A stretch of 64,000 nucleotides of DNA from Bradyrhizobium sp. MOS003 (GTDB lineage Bacteria; Pseudomonadota; Alphaproteobacteria; Rhizobiales; Xanthobacteraceae), in assembly GCF_003020125.1 (NCBI RefSeq), contig NZ_PYFW01000004.1, forward strand, positions 186,001 to 250,000. The letters run 5' to 3'. This document shows positions 1-8,888 of this stretch, piece after piece (position 1 is the first letter of the stretch; the number at the start of each line of letters is the position of its first letter). A program made the translations under genes and the position numbers. The notes under the pieces were generated by a model. The model saw only the letters and a program-made list of their open reading frames with translations, made no database searches and was not told the DNA's origin.

Positions 1-1
1 G

Positions 2-1366
2 CGTTGCCTTGCTGCGTACGTCTATTCCGCCGCTGGCGCCGGGGAATCGACCACGGATCTCGCCTGGGATGGCCAGACCTCGATCTATGAGAACGGCGTG
101 CTGCTGGCCGAGGGCGAGCGCTTCCGCCAGGGCGGCCAGATCACTTATGCCGACGTCGATCTCGACCTGCTCAGGCAGGAACGTGCCGCGATGGGCACGT
201 TCGATGACAACCGCCGCCAGCGCGAGGCGTTTTTCCGTAAGGTGACATTCGCGCTGAAGCCGCCCGCCGCCGACATCGGCTTCCTGCGCAAGGTCGAGCG
301 CTTTCCGTTCGTGCCGAGCGACGAAAGCCTGCTCGAGCAGGATTGCTACGAGGCCTACAACATCCAGGTCGCCGGCCTCGTGCAGCGCATGCGCGCCACC
401 GGCACCAAGCGCGTCGTGATCGGTGTCTCGGGCGGGCTCGATTCAACCCACGCCTTGATCGTCGCCGCCAAGGCGGTCGACCTGCTTGGCCTGCCGCGTG
501 AGAACATCCTGGCCTACACTATGCCGGGCTTTGCCACCGGCAGCGAGAGCAAGACCCATGCATTGGCGCTGATGCAGGCGTTGCAGACGAGCTGGCAGGA
601 GCTCGACATCCGCACCACCGCGACGCAGATGCTGAAGGACATCGGTCATCCCTTCGGCAGGGGCGAGAAGGTTTACGACGTCACCTTCGAGAACGTGCAG
701 GCCGGCCTGCGCACGGATTATCTGTTCCGGCTCGCCAACCATCGCGGCGGCATCGTCATCGGCACCGGCGATCTCTCCGAACTCGCGCTCGGCTGGTGCA
801 CCTATGGTGTCGGCGACCAGATGGCACATTACAACGTTAATGCCGGCGTGCCGAAGACGCTGATCCAGCATCTGATCCGCTGGGTGATCGCATCGAAGCA
901 GTTCAGCAGCGACGTCAACCGCACGCTTGGCTCGATCCTGGTCGCCGAAATCTCGCCCGAGCTGGTGCCGGTGGAACCCGGCCAGAGGCCGCAGAGCACC
1001 GAGGCGTCCGTTGGCCCGTACGAGTTGCAGGATTTCAACCTGTTCTACACGCTGCGTTTCGGCATGCGTCCGTCAAAGATCGCCTTCATGGCGCAGCACG
1101 CCTGGAAGGACGTCGCCAAGGGCGAGTGGCCGCCGGCATTTCCGAACGACCGGCGCAAGGCCTACGATCTCAACGAGATCCGCAGCTGGCTCGAGGTATT
1201 CCTGCGCCGCTTCTTCGCCTTCAGCCAGTTCAAGCGCTCCGCGATGCCGAACGGCCCGAAGGTCTCGGCGGGCGGCTCGCTGTCGCCGCGCGGCGACTGG
1301 CGCGCGCCGTCGGATTCGAGCGCGGTGGCCTGGCTCGAGGATCTCGAGCGGAACGTGCCGCACTGA
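2..1366 (+). CDS. nadE: Glutamine-dependent NAD+ synthetase, 3' part (5' end outside window)
   Basis: Catalyses the last step of NAD synthesis: ATP-dependent amidation of nicotinic acid adenine dinucleotide in the cytosol. The open frame is continuous from base 2, so the gene begins before the window. What remains is the end of the N-terminal nitrilase-like glutaminase domain and the whole synthetase domain. The PP-loop SGGLDS lies at about bases 428-445, and downstream motifs typical of the family (GTGDLSELALGWCTYG, about bases 760-810) are present. The GTG at 98 is not the start, because coding similarity (Y-S-A-A-G-A-G-E-S) continues upstream of it. The next gene follows after 29 bases. 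Identification is firm from the PP-loop and the two-domain layout. Confidence 0.95.
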   Translation, partial: RCLAAYVYSAAGAGESTTDLAWDGQTSIYENGVLLAEGERFRQGGQITYADVDLDLLRQERAAMGTFDDNRRQREAFFRKVTFALKPPAADIGFLRKVERFPFVPSDESLLEQDCYEAYNIQVAGLVQRMRATGTKRVVIGVSGGLDSTHALIVAAKAVDLLGLPRENILAYTMPGFATGSESKTHALALMQALQTSWQELDIRTTATQMLKDIGHPFGRGEKVYDVTFENVQAGLRTDYLFRLANHRGGIVIGTGDLSELALGWCTYGVGDQMAHYNVNAGVPKTLIQHLIRWVIASKQFSSDVNRTLGSILVAEISPELVPVEPGQRPQSTEASVGPYELQDFNLFYTLRFGMRPSKIAFMAQHAWKDVAKGEWPPAFPNDRRKAYDLNEIRSWLEVFLRRFFAFSQFKRSAMPNGPKVSAGGSLSPRGDWRAPSDSSAVAWLEDLERNVPH

Positions 1367-1395
1367 TCGGGGCGGATTGTTGGGGAGATGATCGG

Positions 1396-1788
1396 ATGTC
1401 GGCCGGGGATGGGGCGAAAGCGGAGGAGGCCAGGGTCGTCAACGGCCTCTACATCTTCGACATCGAAATGCGCGACGGCAAGCGCGGGCAGGCGAGGGGC
1501 GTCGTCGTGCTCTGCAACGGACGCATCATGGGCGGCGACAGCTATTTCTACTACACCGGCAGCTACACCTTCCGGAACGGCAAGTGGCGCGGCGACATGA
1601 CCGTCAACCAGCACACCGAAGCAGTCGGCCGAACGCTGGCGTTCGGTGGCAGGGAGGTCACCTGCGGTTTCTCGGGTGACTATTCCGCCGGGGGCGCCGA
1701 GATCGAAGGCATGGCGCTGGTCGGCAAGACCAGCGTGACGTTCACTGCCCGGCTCACGTTGAAGGACCCGATGGTGAGCGCGGCCTGA
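1396..1788 (+). CDS. GrlR-like small protein (T3SS negative-regulator family fold)
   Basis: A protein of 130 residues. After a short polar N-terminus it has the pattern seen in the GrlR family: N-G-L-Y-I-F near residues 16-21, a VVVL strand, then GRIMGGDSYFYYTGSY, where a Gly-Gly-Asp turn precedes Tyr-rich strands. In enteric bacteria GrlR binds and restrains the activator GrlA of type III secretion. In rhizobia and relatives such proteins occur without a GrlA partner and their job is not known. The ATG at 1396 is chosen because family similarity begins shortly after it; ATG 1388 is out of frame. No secretion genes are nearby. The family call is by pattern only. Confidence 0.65.
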   Translation: MSAGDGAKAEEARVVNGLYIFDIEMRDGKRGQARGVVVLCNGRIMGGDSYFYYTGSYTFRNGKWRGDMTVNQHTEAVGRTLAFGGREVTCGFSGDYSAGGAEIEGMALVGKTSVTFTARLTLKDPMVSAA

Positions 1789-1868
1789 TCGCCCCTCGTT
1801 CCGCTCAGGAACAATCGCATCGACAGAGCGTTCGCGTCTGTTGTTGCGAATTGTCGAGGAGAGAGACC

Positions 1869-3068
1869 ATGCGTAAACACTTGATGTTATCGACCGCTGC
1901 CGTTGGACTTATGCTCGCATCCGGATTGGCCTACGCCCAGGCGCCCGGCGAGCGCAGCGAGCCGAAACGAACCGAGGAACCGGCGAAGGGTGCTGCGCCC
2001 GAACGCGGAGGCGCCGCTCAGGAGCGCGTTCAAGAGCGCGCGCAGGGGGCCCAAGAACGGTTGCAGGGCGCCGGCCGCGAGGAGAAGGGCGGCGCTGCCA
2101 AGCAAGAGGCCAATGACGACAAGCGCCAGCCGGCCAGTTCTGCCGAGCGCAACCAACCGAAGGCGAAGGATCAGGCACAAGAATCCCGCGAGCCTTCGCG
2201 CGATCGCAACCGTGAAGCCGACACCACGAAACAAGGCCGCGAGACCGGCAAGAGCAGCGCCGAGACCAAGCAGGACAAGTCCGCGCCGCAGAAATCAACC
2301 GCCGAGTCCGAGAAGTCCAAGGCTGGCCCCGCTGGCCAGCAGAACCAGCCTCCGCGCGATGCGGCCGAGCAAAAGAACAACCGGCCGGCCACCGCGACGG
2401 ACACGAACCGCACGGCGCCCACCAACAACGCCCAAACCGCGCCTTCCGGCACGCAGACCAATCAAGTCAATCAGACCACTCGGACCGGCACGCAAGTCGG
2501 TCAGCAGACCAGCGTGACCACCGAGAAGCAGGTGCGGATCTCCGAAACCGTGAGCCGTGCGCGTTTGGCGCAGCCCGAGCGCAACCTGAACATTTCGATT
2601 CGGGTGGGCGAGACGATCCCGCCGCGCGTGCGTCTCCACCGGGTGCCGCCAGAGATCATCTCGATCGAGCCGGAATACCGGGACTACGAGTATTTTACGA
2701 CCGATGACGACGTCGTCATCGTCGAGCCGCGCACGCATCGCATCGTCAGCCAGGTGCCGCGCGATCCGTCGCGCGCCCGCGCGCAGATGGGCGGCAGCGC
2801 CACGTCGAGCGTCGCAGCGGCCGGAAGCACGACGAGCAATAGCCTGAATTGCCGGATCATGCGCCGCGATGCATCGGGCAATGTCGCCGAGGCCGAGCCG
2901 ACAACAGTCGGTTCGACCGGGCGTACGGACTCGCTGAGCGTGACAGTTCAGATGCCGGATGGCAGCTCGTCCGCACCGATCGCCCTCGGCGCGCCGGCCG
3001 GCAACATCGTGGTCGCGACGCAAGGGCAGGGCGACTGCACGGTGACGATCGAACCGCAGACGCGCTGA
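1869..3068 (+). CDS. DUF1236 secreted protein with long disordered Q/K/E-rich linker
   Basis: A protein of 399 residues. It opens with a clear signal peptide (MRKHLMLSTAAVGLMLASGL, cleavage near A-Y-A-Q-A). About 170 residues of low-complexity Ala/Glu/Gln/Lys/Arg-rich sequence follow, probably disordered. Near residues 240-295 comes the DUF1236 pattern: a VGETIPPRVRLHRVP stretch and then PEYRDYEYF..DDDVVIVEPRTHRIV. The tail has a Cys pair and resembles a small beta domain. The ATG at 1869 has a strong GAGGAGAGA ribosome-binding site; ATG 1851 lies inside that region. The family is common in Bradyrhizobium and is probably periplasmic or envelope-associated; its function is not known. A hairpin follows the gene at 3091-3127. 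Confidence 0.8.
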   Translation: MRKHLMLSTAAVGLMLASGLAYAQAPGERSEPKRTEEPAKGAAPERGGAAQERVQERAQGAQERLQGAGREEKGGAAKQEANDDKRQPASSAERNQPKAKDQAQESREPSRDRNREADTTKQGRETGKSSAETKQDKSAPQKSTAESEKSKAGPAGQQNQPPRDAAEQKNNRPATATDTNRTAPTNNAQTAPSGTQTNQVNQTTRTGTQVGQQTSVTTEKQVRISETVSRARLAQPERNLNISIRVGETIPPRVRLHRVPPEIISIEPEYRDYEYFTTDDDVVIVEPRTHRIVSQVPRDPSRARAQMGGSATSSVAAAGSTTSNSLNCRIMRRDASGNVAEAEPTTVGSTGRTDSLSVTVQMPDGSSSAPIALGAPAGNIVVATQGQGDCTVTIEPQTR

Positions 3069-3090
3069 TCGAAAGACGCCCCGAAACGAC

Positions 3091-3127
3091 AACGCGCCGC
3101 CCGGATGCCCCAACCGGACGGCGCGTT
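3091..3127 (+). terminator. Hairpin downstream of DUF1236 gene
   Basis: A 9-base perfect outer stem (AACGCGCCG at 3091-3099 with CGGCGCGTT at 3119-3127) and an inner CCGG pair. No T-tract follows, so it could be a terminator aided by Rho or a messenger-stabilising hairpin. Confidence 0.5.
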
Positions 3128-3151
3128 GCTGCGTTCAATATCAGAAAGCTT

Positions 3152-3184
3152 CGAGGTCCGGAGTGCCTAGGAGTCCGGACCTCG
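3152..3184. repeat. Perfect 11-base inverted repeat
   Basis: CGAGGTCCGGA at 3152-3162 pairs exactly with TCCGGACCTCG at 3174-3184, with an 11-base loop containing CCTAGG. It lies 25 bases after the first hairpin, so the two may form a double terminator. No T-run follows. Confidence 0.45.
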
Positions 3185-3513
3185 TCACCTTGCCCCAGCC
3201 TTCAATCCCACGCCCCATGCGGTCCCCCAACCCCATGTAGCGCGATCAGAGGGTGATGCCCGTGGAAGTGGCCGCCGATCGATGCACGCGATGTACGTGA
3301 CATCGCGATAGGACTCCATTCCGGATCACTACGGACACAGATACCGCTTGCCATGTGTCCGTTCGGCATCGGCGCCGCGATCGCGCCGACCTCAAACGAC
3401 GCGCGCCAGGAGATATCCACATCTCCTCACGCTGCGGAACCTGCATTTCACCGGCCTGTCATTGAACTGGTCTAGCGCTGCTCCCGTCATCGCTGACGAT
3501 CAAGGAGCAAACC

Positions 3514-4329
3514 ATGTCGAAGCCGGTGCTGGGCGCAGCATTGTCCATCAAATCGATCCCCGCGCATCGCGACTGGCTTCTCGACCGGCAGCGCGATCTC
3601 GAGATCCAGGATTTCTTCCGCGCCGATCTGCTCGACGGCGATTGGCGCAGCACGGCCGGCGAGATCAAACAGTTGCTCTCCGGTCATACCGGCCGGCTCG
3701 GCATCCACGGTCCGTTCTGGGGCTTCAAGATCGACAGCCACGATCCCATGATCCGCCAGGCTGTGACCAAGCGCCTGATCCAGGGCCTCGATGCCGCCGA
3801 ATTCCTCGGCGCGACGCAGATGGTGATCCATTCGCCGTTCACGACCTGGGATCACAACAATCTCGATCTCTATCCTGACAACCGCGCCAATATCGTCGAA
3901 CGCGTCAAGGCGACGCTCGCCGAAGTGATCGCGCGCGCCGAAACCATCGGCTGCGAGATCGTCATCGAGAACATCGAGGACAGGGATCCGCGCGACCGGG
4001 TGCGGCTCGCCAAGGCGCTCGAAAGCGCCAAGGTCCGCGTCTCGCTCGACACCGGACATGCCAACTACGCCCACATCTCGACCGGCGCGCCGCCAGTCGA
4101 CTATTACGTCGAGACCGCCGGCGACATGCTCACGCATGTGCATCTGCAGGACACCGACGGCTTCGCCGACCGGCACTGGGCGCCGGGCGAGGGCAACATT
4201 CCCTGGGTCGCCGTATTCCGCGCTCTGGGACGGCTGAATTCCAGCCCGCGGCTGATCCTCGAACTCCGCAACCACGACGACGTCCGCGCCGGTGCCGCCC
4301 ATCTCGCCGCGCTCGGTCTCGCCGAATAA
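3514..4329 (+). CDS. Sugar phosphate isomerase/epimerase-like TIM barrel protein
   Basis: A protein of 271 residues of the xylose-isomerase-like TIM barrel superfamily (AP_endonuc_2 fold). Visible metal-site motifs include the H-x-P pattern near residue 110 (VIHSPF), ENIED near 152, the SLDTGHAN stretch near 182-189 and THVHLQDTDG near 209-218, followed by HWAPGEG and LELRNHD. These match the Glu/Asp/His metal ligands of the superfamily. The ATG at 3514 follows a CAAGGAGCAA ribosome-binding site. It is the first gene of an operon with a Dpp/Opp-type importer 23 bases downstream, so it may act on the compound that is imported. The exact substrate cannot be read from sequence. Confidence 0.8.
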   Translation: MSKPVLGAALSIKSIPAHRDWLLDRQRDLEIQDFFRADLLDGDWRSTAGEIKQLLSGHTGRLGIHGPFWGFKIDSHDPMIRQAVTKRLIQGLDAAEFLGATQMVIHSPFTTWDHNNLDLYPDNRANIVERVKATLAEVIARAETIGCEIVIENIEDRDPRDRVRLAKALESAKVRVSLDTGHANYAHISTGAPPVDYYVETAGDMLTHVHLQDTDGFADRHWAPGEGNIPWVAVFRALGRLNSSPRLILELRNHDDVRAGAAHLAALGLAE

Positions 4330-4352
4330 CCGCACTATCCGAGGCTACCGCC

Positions 4353-5990
4353 ATGAGCAAATTCACCCGTCGCACCATCCTGAAAACCGGCGGCGCTGCC
4401 GCAGGCACGCTGCTGCTGCCGCGCTTTGCCATCGCGCAGGGCGACAGCCGTCCGTCGGTGACGATCGCCGTGCAGAAGGTGACGAACGCGAACGTGCTCG
4501 ACGTGCTGCGCGAGCAGTCCAACGTCGGCGAGCGCGTGTTCTTCTCCTCGATCTGGGAAGGCCTGATCTCCAAGAACTGGCGCGGCAGCCTGGAGGCCGT
4601 TCCGGGCCTTGCCACCGAATGGCGCCGCATCGACGACCAGACCGTCGAAGTGAAGCTGCGCCAGGGCGTCAAGTTCCACAATGGCGACGAGCTGACCGCC
4701 GAGGATGTCGTCTTCACCTTCAGCCGCGAGCGCATGTTCGGCGAGACCGAGGCCAAGAGCCGCTCGACGATCCAGGCCTTCGAGAGGATCCCGACGCCAC
4801 GGCCGGGCAAGGAATTGCCGCCTGATGTCCCCGCGGTCGCACGCCGGATCTGGCCGGACCTCGTGCGCGTCGATGCCGTCGATAAATACACCGTGCGCTT
4901 CTACAACGCGACGCCCGACGTCACCATCGAGGGCCGGCTGTCGCGCTACGGTTCCGACATCATGAACCGCCGCGCCTGGGACGAATCCGCGAGCTATCTC
5001 GACTGGGCTCGCAAGCCCGTGACGACCGGCCCCTACAGGGTCGTCGAGCTCAAGCCCGACGTGTCGCTGATGCTTGAAGCACATGACGAATATTGGGGCG
5101 GCCGTCCGCCGCTCAAGCGAATCCGGTTCCTCGAAGTCCCTGAAGTCGCAAGCCGCATCAACGGCCTTTTGTCTGGCGAGTACCAGTTCGCCTGCGACAT
5201 TCCGCCGGACCAGATCGCCGGCATCGAGAAGAATTCCGCGTTCGAAGTGCAGGGCGGCACCATCCTCAACCATCGCCTGACCGTGTTCGACAAGAATCAC
5301 GCCCAGCTCGCCAATCCCCTGGTGCGCCGCGCCTTCACCCACGCGATCGATCGCCAGGCGATCGTGGACAGCCTGTGGGCCGGCCGCACTCGTGTGCCCA
5401 AGGGCCTGCAGTGGGAATTCTACGGCGACATGTTCAACGCCGACTGGAGCGTTCCGGACTATGATCCCAAGCTCGCGCAGGATCTGCTCAAGCAGGCCAA
5501 TTACAAGGGCGATCCGATTCCCTATCGCCTGCTCAACAACTACTACACCAACCAGGTCGCGACCGCGCAGGTCCTGGTCGAGATGTGGAAGTCGGTCGGC
5601 CTCAACGTCCAGATCGAGACCAAGGAGAACTGGTCGCAGGTCATGGAGCGCGCGCCCACCCGCGCCGTGCGTGACTGGTCGAACTCGGCCGCCTTCAACG
5701 ATCCGGTGTCGTCGCTGGTGGCTCAGCACGGCCCGAACGGCCAGCAGCAGCAGATCGGCGAATGGACCAATGTCGAGCTGAACAAGCTCTCCGAATTCCT
5801 GGAGACCTCGACCGACCGGCCCGCGCGCAAGAAGGCGTTCCGCCGCATGCTGGAGATCGCCGAGCGCGAGGATCCTGCCTATACGGTGCTGCACCAGAAC
5901 GCGACCTTCACAGCCAAGCCGAAGTCAATCAAGTGGAAGGCATCGCCGGCCTTTGCGATGGATTTCCGCGCCGGCAATTTCGAGGCGTGA
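4353..5990 (+). CDS. ABC importer periplasmic substrate-binding protein (SBP_bac_5, Dpp/Opp type)
   Basis: A protein of 545 residues, the usual length for dipeptide/oligopeptide-type solute-binding proteins. It starts with a twin-arginine signal (TRRTILK at residues 5-11, hydrophobic core, cleavage near RFAIAQG), so it is probably exported folded by Tat. The family motif region VEVKLRQGVKFHNGDELTAEDV is near residues 96-117, and the C-terminal lobe includes the conserved GPY and RRAFTHAIDR stretches. It delivers ligand to the two permeases encoded downstream. Family members bind peptides, opines, sugars or nickel, so the ligand is open. It overlaps the next gene by 4 bases if GTG 5987 is used. 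Confidence 0.92.
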   Translation: MSKFTRRTILKTGGAAAGTLLLPRFAIAQGDSRPSVTIAVQKVTNANVLDVLREQSNVGERVFFSSIWEGLISKNWRGSLEAVPGLATEWRRIDDQTVEVKLRQGVKFHNGDELTAEDVVFTFSRERMFGETEAKSRSTIQAFERIPTPRPGKELPPDVPAVARRIWPDLVRVDAVDKYTVRFYNATPDVTIEGRLSRYGSDIMNRRAWDESASYLDWARKPVTTGPYRVVELKPDVSLMLEAHDEYWGGRPPLKRIRFLEVPEVASRINGLLSGEYQFACDIPPDQIAGIEKNSAFEVQGGTILNHRLTVFDKNHAQLANPLVRRAFTHAIDRQAIVDSLWAGRTRVPKGLQWEFYGDMFNADWSVPDYDPKLAQDLLKQANYKGDPIPYRLLNNYYTNQVATAQVLVEMWKSVGLNVQIETKENWSQVMERAPTRAVRDWSNSAAFNDPVSSLVAQHGPNGQQQQIGEWTNVELNKLSEFLETSTDRPARKKAFRRMLEIAEREDPAYTVLHQNATFTAKPKSIKWKASPAFAMDFRAGNFEA

Positions 5991-6976
5991 GCGTGGCACC
6001 ACTGGTCAACATCGAGGGCCTCAGCGTCGCCTTCAACGGCGTGCCGGTCCTGCGCGGCGTCGATCTCGCTCTCGGCAAGGGCGAGGCGCTTGGCCTCGTC
6101 GGCGAGTCCGGATCGGGCAAGTCGGTGACGTGGCTTGCCGCGCTCGGGCTGTTGCCGCGGCACGCCAAGGTGACGGGTTCGGTGCGGCTCAACGGACGCG
6201 AGATCCTGGGCGCGCCGGCCGCCCAGCTCGACCGGGTCAGGGGTGGGCGGGTCGCCATGATCTTCCAGGATCCGGCGAGCGCGCTCAACCCTGTGCTGAC
6301 CATCCGCAAGCAGCTCTGCGAATCCTTGGCGCTGCATCGCGATCTCCAGGGCAACGCCGTGAAGGCGGAAGCGCGGCGGCTGCTCGACCTCGTCGGCATT
6401 CCTGACGCTGGCCGGCGGCTGGAGGCCTATCCGCACGAATTCTCCGGCGGCCAGGTCCAGCGCATCATGATCGCGATGGCGCTCGCTGGAAATCCTGACG
6501 TTCTGATCGCGGACGAACCTACCACCGCGCTCGACGCCACCATCCAGGCGCAGATTTTGGAGCTGTTGTCGTCGATCCGCTGCGAGTTCGGCATGGCGAT
6601 GGTGCTGATCAGCCACGATCTCGGCGTCGTCGCCGAGAACTGCGACCGCGTCGCCGTGATGTATGCCGGTCGCATCGTCGAAGAAGCCCCGAGCAACCAG
6701 CTGTTCGCCGATCCCGTGCACCCCTATGCGCAAAGTCTGATCGGTGCATTGCCGCCGCTTGATGGACCACGCCGCCGTCTTACCGCCATCCCGGGAACGG
6801 TGCCCGATCCCGCGATGATGCCTGATGGCTGCGCCTTCGCACCGCGTTGCGCGCTGGCATCGGATCCCTGTGGTCTCGCCGCGCCGACCCTGGCACCGAT
6901 TGCGAACGAGCGCGCCGTGGCCTGCATCCGCGCCGAGGCCTCGCGCCGCGCGCTGCTCGGGATCGCCGCCGAATGA
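5987..6976 (+). CDS. ABC importer ATP-binding protein (DppD/OppD type)
   Basis: About 329 residues. It has Walker A (GESGSGKS near residue 41), the Q-loop, signature FSGGQVQRI, Walker B VLIADEPTTALDA and the H-loop SHDLG. The C-terminal oligopeptide/dipeptide extension has a Cys cluster (CAFAPRCALASDPC), which in family members can bind an Fe-S centre. The start is GTG at 5987 (GTGA overlap with the stop of the binding-protein gene) or GTG at 5993; the first is preferred for coupling. It energises the importer together with the next ATPase. Confidence 0.93.
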   Translation: MSVAPLVNIEGLSVAFNGVPVLRGVDLALGKGEALGLVGESGSGKSVTWLAALGLLPRHAKVTGSVRLNGREILGAPAAQLDRVRGGRVAMIFQDPASALNPVLTIRKQLCESLALHRDLQGNAVKAEARRLLDLVGIPDAGRRLEAYPHEFSGGQVQRIMIAMALAGNPDVLIADEPTTALDATIQAQILELLSSIRCEFGMAMVLISHDLGVVAENCDRVAVMYAGRIVEEAPSNQLFADPVHPYAQSLIGALPPLDGPRRRLTAIPGTVPDPAMMPDGCAFAPRCALASDPCGLAAPTLAPIANERAVACIRAEASRRALLGIAAE

Positions 6977-7959
6977 GCCCGCCGCTCGTCGAGGTCACCG
7001 AAATCTCCCGCAGTTATTCGATGCGCTCCGGTATGTTCGGCCGAACTGCGGCCGTGCATGCTGTGGACGGCGTGTCACTGACCATCCCTAAAGGCCAGAC
7101 GCTCGGCCTCGTCGGCGAATCCGGCTCGGGCAAATCCACCACCGGGCGCATCGTGCTCGGCCTTGAGCCGCCCGACAGCGGCGAGGTGCGGTTCGACGGC
7201 AAGTCGATGGCTGCGCCTGTTACAGCAGCCTGGCGTACGCAACGCGCGCGCATGCAGATGATCTTCCAAGACCCGCTGGGCGCGCTGGACCGGCGCTTGC
7301 CGGTCGCAACCCAGATCCGCGAACCTCTGGACATCCACGGACTCGGCACACCCGCCGAGCGCGAGGACCGCGTGCGCGACTTGCTGCGCGCGGTCGAGCT
7401 CACGCCCGCGCATGGCGCGCGTTATCCGGGTGCGCTGTCCGGCGGCCAGCGCCAGCGTATCGTGCTGGCACGCGCGCTCGCGACTAAGCCGGATTTCCTG
7501 GTCTGCGACGAGCCCGTCAGCGCGCTCGACGTCTCGATCCAGGCGCAGGTGGTGAACCTGCTCTGCGATCTCCAGGCCCAGCTGGGACTGACGCTGCTGT
7601 TCATCAGCCACGATCTGCGCGTCGTCAGGCAGATCAGCAATGTCGTCGCGGTGATGTATCTCGGCCGCATCGTCGAGATCGGCAGCGCGGACGATCTGTT
7701 CGCGCGGCCCGAACATCCCTATACGCAGGCGCTGGTCTCGGCTTCGCCCGCGCCGGGCCGCCGCAGCGCAGGCCGTATCGTGCTCGCGGGCGATCCGCCG
7801 AATCCGGCCGCGCGCCCACAAGGCTGTGCCTTCCATCCGCGCTGCCCGCGCGCCATCGCGCGCTGTGCGCGCGAGGTGCCGGCGTTGTCGACCGTCGGCG
7901 GTAACAGGCAGGTCGCCTGTCATCTCGTCACCGGCGCCGAGACGCGGGACGCCGCGTGA
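6973..7959 (+). CDS. ABC importer ATP-binding protein (DppF/OppF type)
   Basis: A protein of 328 residues, with ATG overlapping the previous stop (ATGA). It has Walker A GESGSGKST, signature LSGGQRQRI, Walker B LVCDEPVSALDVS and H-loop SHDLRVV, plus the C-terminal extension with a Cys motif (CAFHPRCPRAIARC). It pairs with the preceding ATPase as the heterodimeric motor of the importer. It ends by overlapping the permease start. Confidence 0.93.
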   Translation: MSPPLVEVTEISRSYSMRSGMFGRTAAVHAVDGVSLTIPKGQTLGLVGESGSGKSTTGRIVLGLEPPDSGEVRFDGKSMAAPVTAAWRTQRARMQMIFQDPLGALDRRLPVATQIREPLDIHGLGTPAEREDRVRDLLRAVELTPAHGARYPGALSGGQRQRIVLARALATKPDFLVCDEPVSALDVSIQAQVVNLLCDLQAQLGLTLLFISHDLRVVRQISNVVAVMYLGRIVEIGSADDLFARPEHPYTQALVSASPAPGRRSAGRIVLAGDPPNPAARPQGCAFHPRCPRAIARCAREVPALSTVGGNRQVACHLVTGAETRDAA

Positions 7960-8888
7960 TGGGACGCTATCTCGCCATTCGCTTCGGCCGCGCCGCGCTG
8001 ACGATCGTGCTGGTCGTCACCTTCGCCTTCGTCGTGCTGCGGCTGTCAGGCGATCCCGCGCTGATGATCCTGGGGCCAGAGGCGCCGCCTGAGGTGCTCG
8101 CGGCGTTCCGCAAGGCCTGGGGCCTCGATGATCCCATCTGGTTTCAGTATCTCGACTATTTCGGTGCCATCGCCAAGGGCGAGCTCGGCCGTTCCATGCG
8201 CGACGGACGGCCCGCGATCGAGCTGGTGCTGGAGCGCATTCCGGCGACGCTGGCACTGACGCTGCCGGCATTCTTCTTCAAGGTGGTGCTCGGTATCCCC
8301 GCCGGCATCTACGCCGCGCTGCATCGGGGCTCGGCCATCGACCGCGCCGTGATGATGACCGCGGTCGCCGGCTTCACCGTGCCGAGTTTCGTCCTCGCAC
8401 TGCTGCTCGTGCTCGTGTTCGCCGTGCAGCTTGGCTGGCTGCCGTCGGGCGGACAGGACAGCTGGCGTCACGCCATCCTGCCGATCGTGACGCTGAGCCT
8501 CGGTGGTGCGGCCGTGCTGGCGCGCTTCACCCGCAGCGCGATGCTGGAGGTTTTGGGCCAGCCCTATATCCGCACGGCGTCCGCCAAGGGCGTGCCGTGG
8601 CGCAAGGTGGTGACCTCGCACGCACTGCCGAATGCGGCCATCCCGACCGTCACCATTCTCGGCTTCATGGTGGGCACGCTGATCGCGGGCGCCGTGGTGG
8701 TCGAGAGTGTGTTCTCCTGGCCGGGAGTAGGGCGCCTGCTGGTCGTCGCCGTCGCCAACCGCGATCTTGCCGTCGTGCAATGCATTCTGCTGCTCGTCGC
8801 GATGACGATGGTCACCTCCAACCTGGTGGTCGATTTCCTCTACGGCTTCCTCGATCCGCGGCTGCGCGCCAAAGGAGCGCACGCATGA
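7959..8888 (+). CDS. ABC importer permease (DppB/OppB type)
   Basis: A protein of 309 residues with about six membrane segments and an N-terminal signature typical of DppB (short cytoplasmic start, RLSGDPALMI). The EAA-type loop is seen as AYIRTASAKGVPWRKVV-like residues (PYIRTASAKG, about residue 204). The start is ATG 7959, with GTG 7956 as an alternative; both overlap the upstream ATPase gene. It forms half of the transmembrane pore for the ligand delivered by the Tat-exported binding protein. Confidence 0.92.
   Translation: MGRYLAIRFGRAALTIVLVVTFAFVVLRLSGDPALMILGPEAPPEVLAAFRKAWGLDDPIWFQYLDYFGAIAKGELGRSMRDGRPAIELVLERIPATLALTLPAFFFKVVLGIPAGIYAALHRGSAIDRAVMMTAVAGFTVPSFVLALLLVLVFAVQLGWLPSGGQDSWRHAILPIVTLSLGGAAVLARFTRSAMLEVLGQPYIRTASAKGVPWRKVVTSHALPNAAIPTVTILGFMVGTLIAGAVVVESVFSWPGVGRLLVVAVANRDLAVVQCILLLVAMTMVTSNLVVDFLYGFLDPRLRAKGAHA

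Larger units (their letters stand above)
3069..3513. other. Intergenic region with two hairpins and no gene
   Basis: This 445-base gap between the DUF1236 gene and the sugar-isomerase gene holds two inverted repeats (3091-3127 and 3152-3184). I see no convincing coding frame. The open frame that starts near 3348 reads through the start of the next gene in another frame and shows no protein family pattern. The downstream operon promoter probably lies near 3400-3500. Confidence 0.6.

Noticed and set aside
4335..5894. 519-residue minus-strand open frame
   Set aside because: It is an antisense shadow of the substrate-binding protein gene, whose motifs and Tat signal are clear; the antisense frame shows no family pattern.
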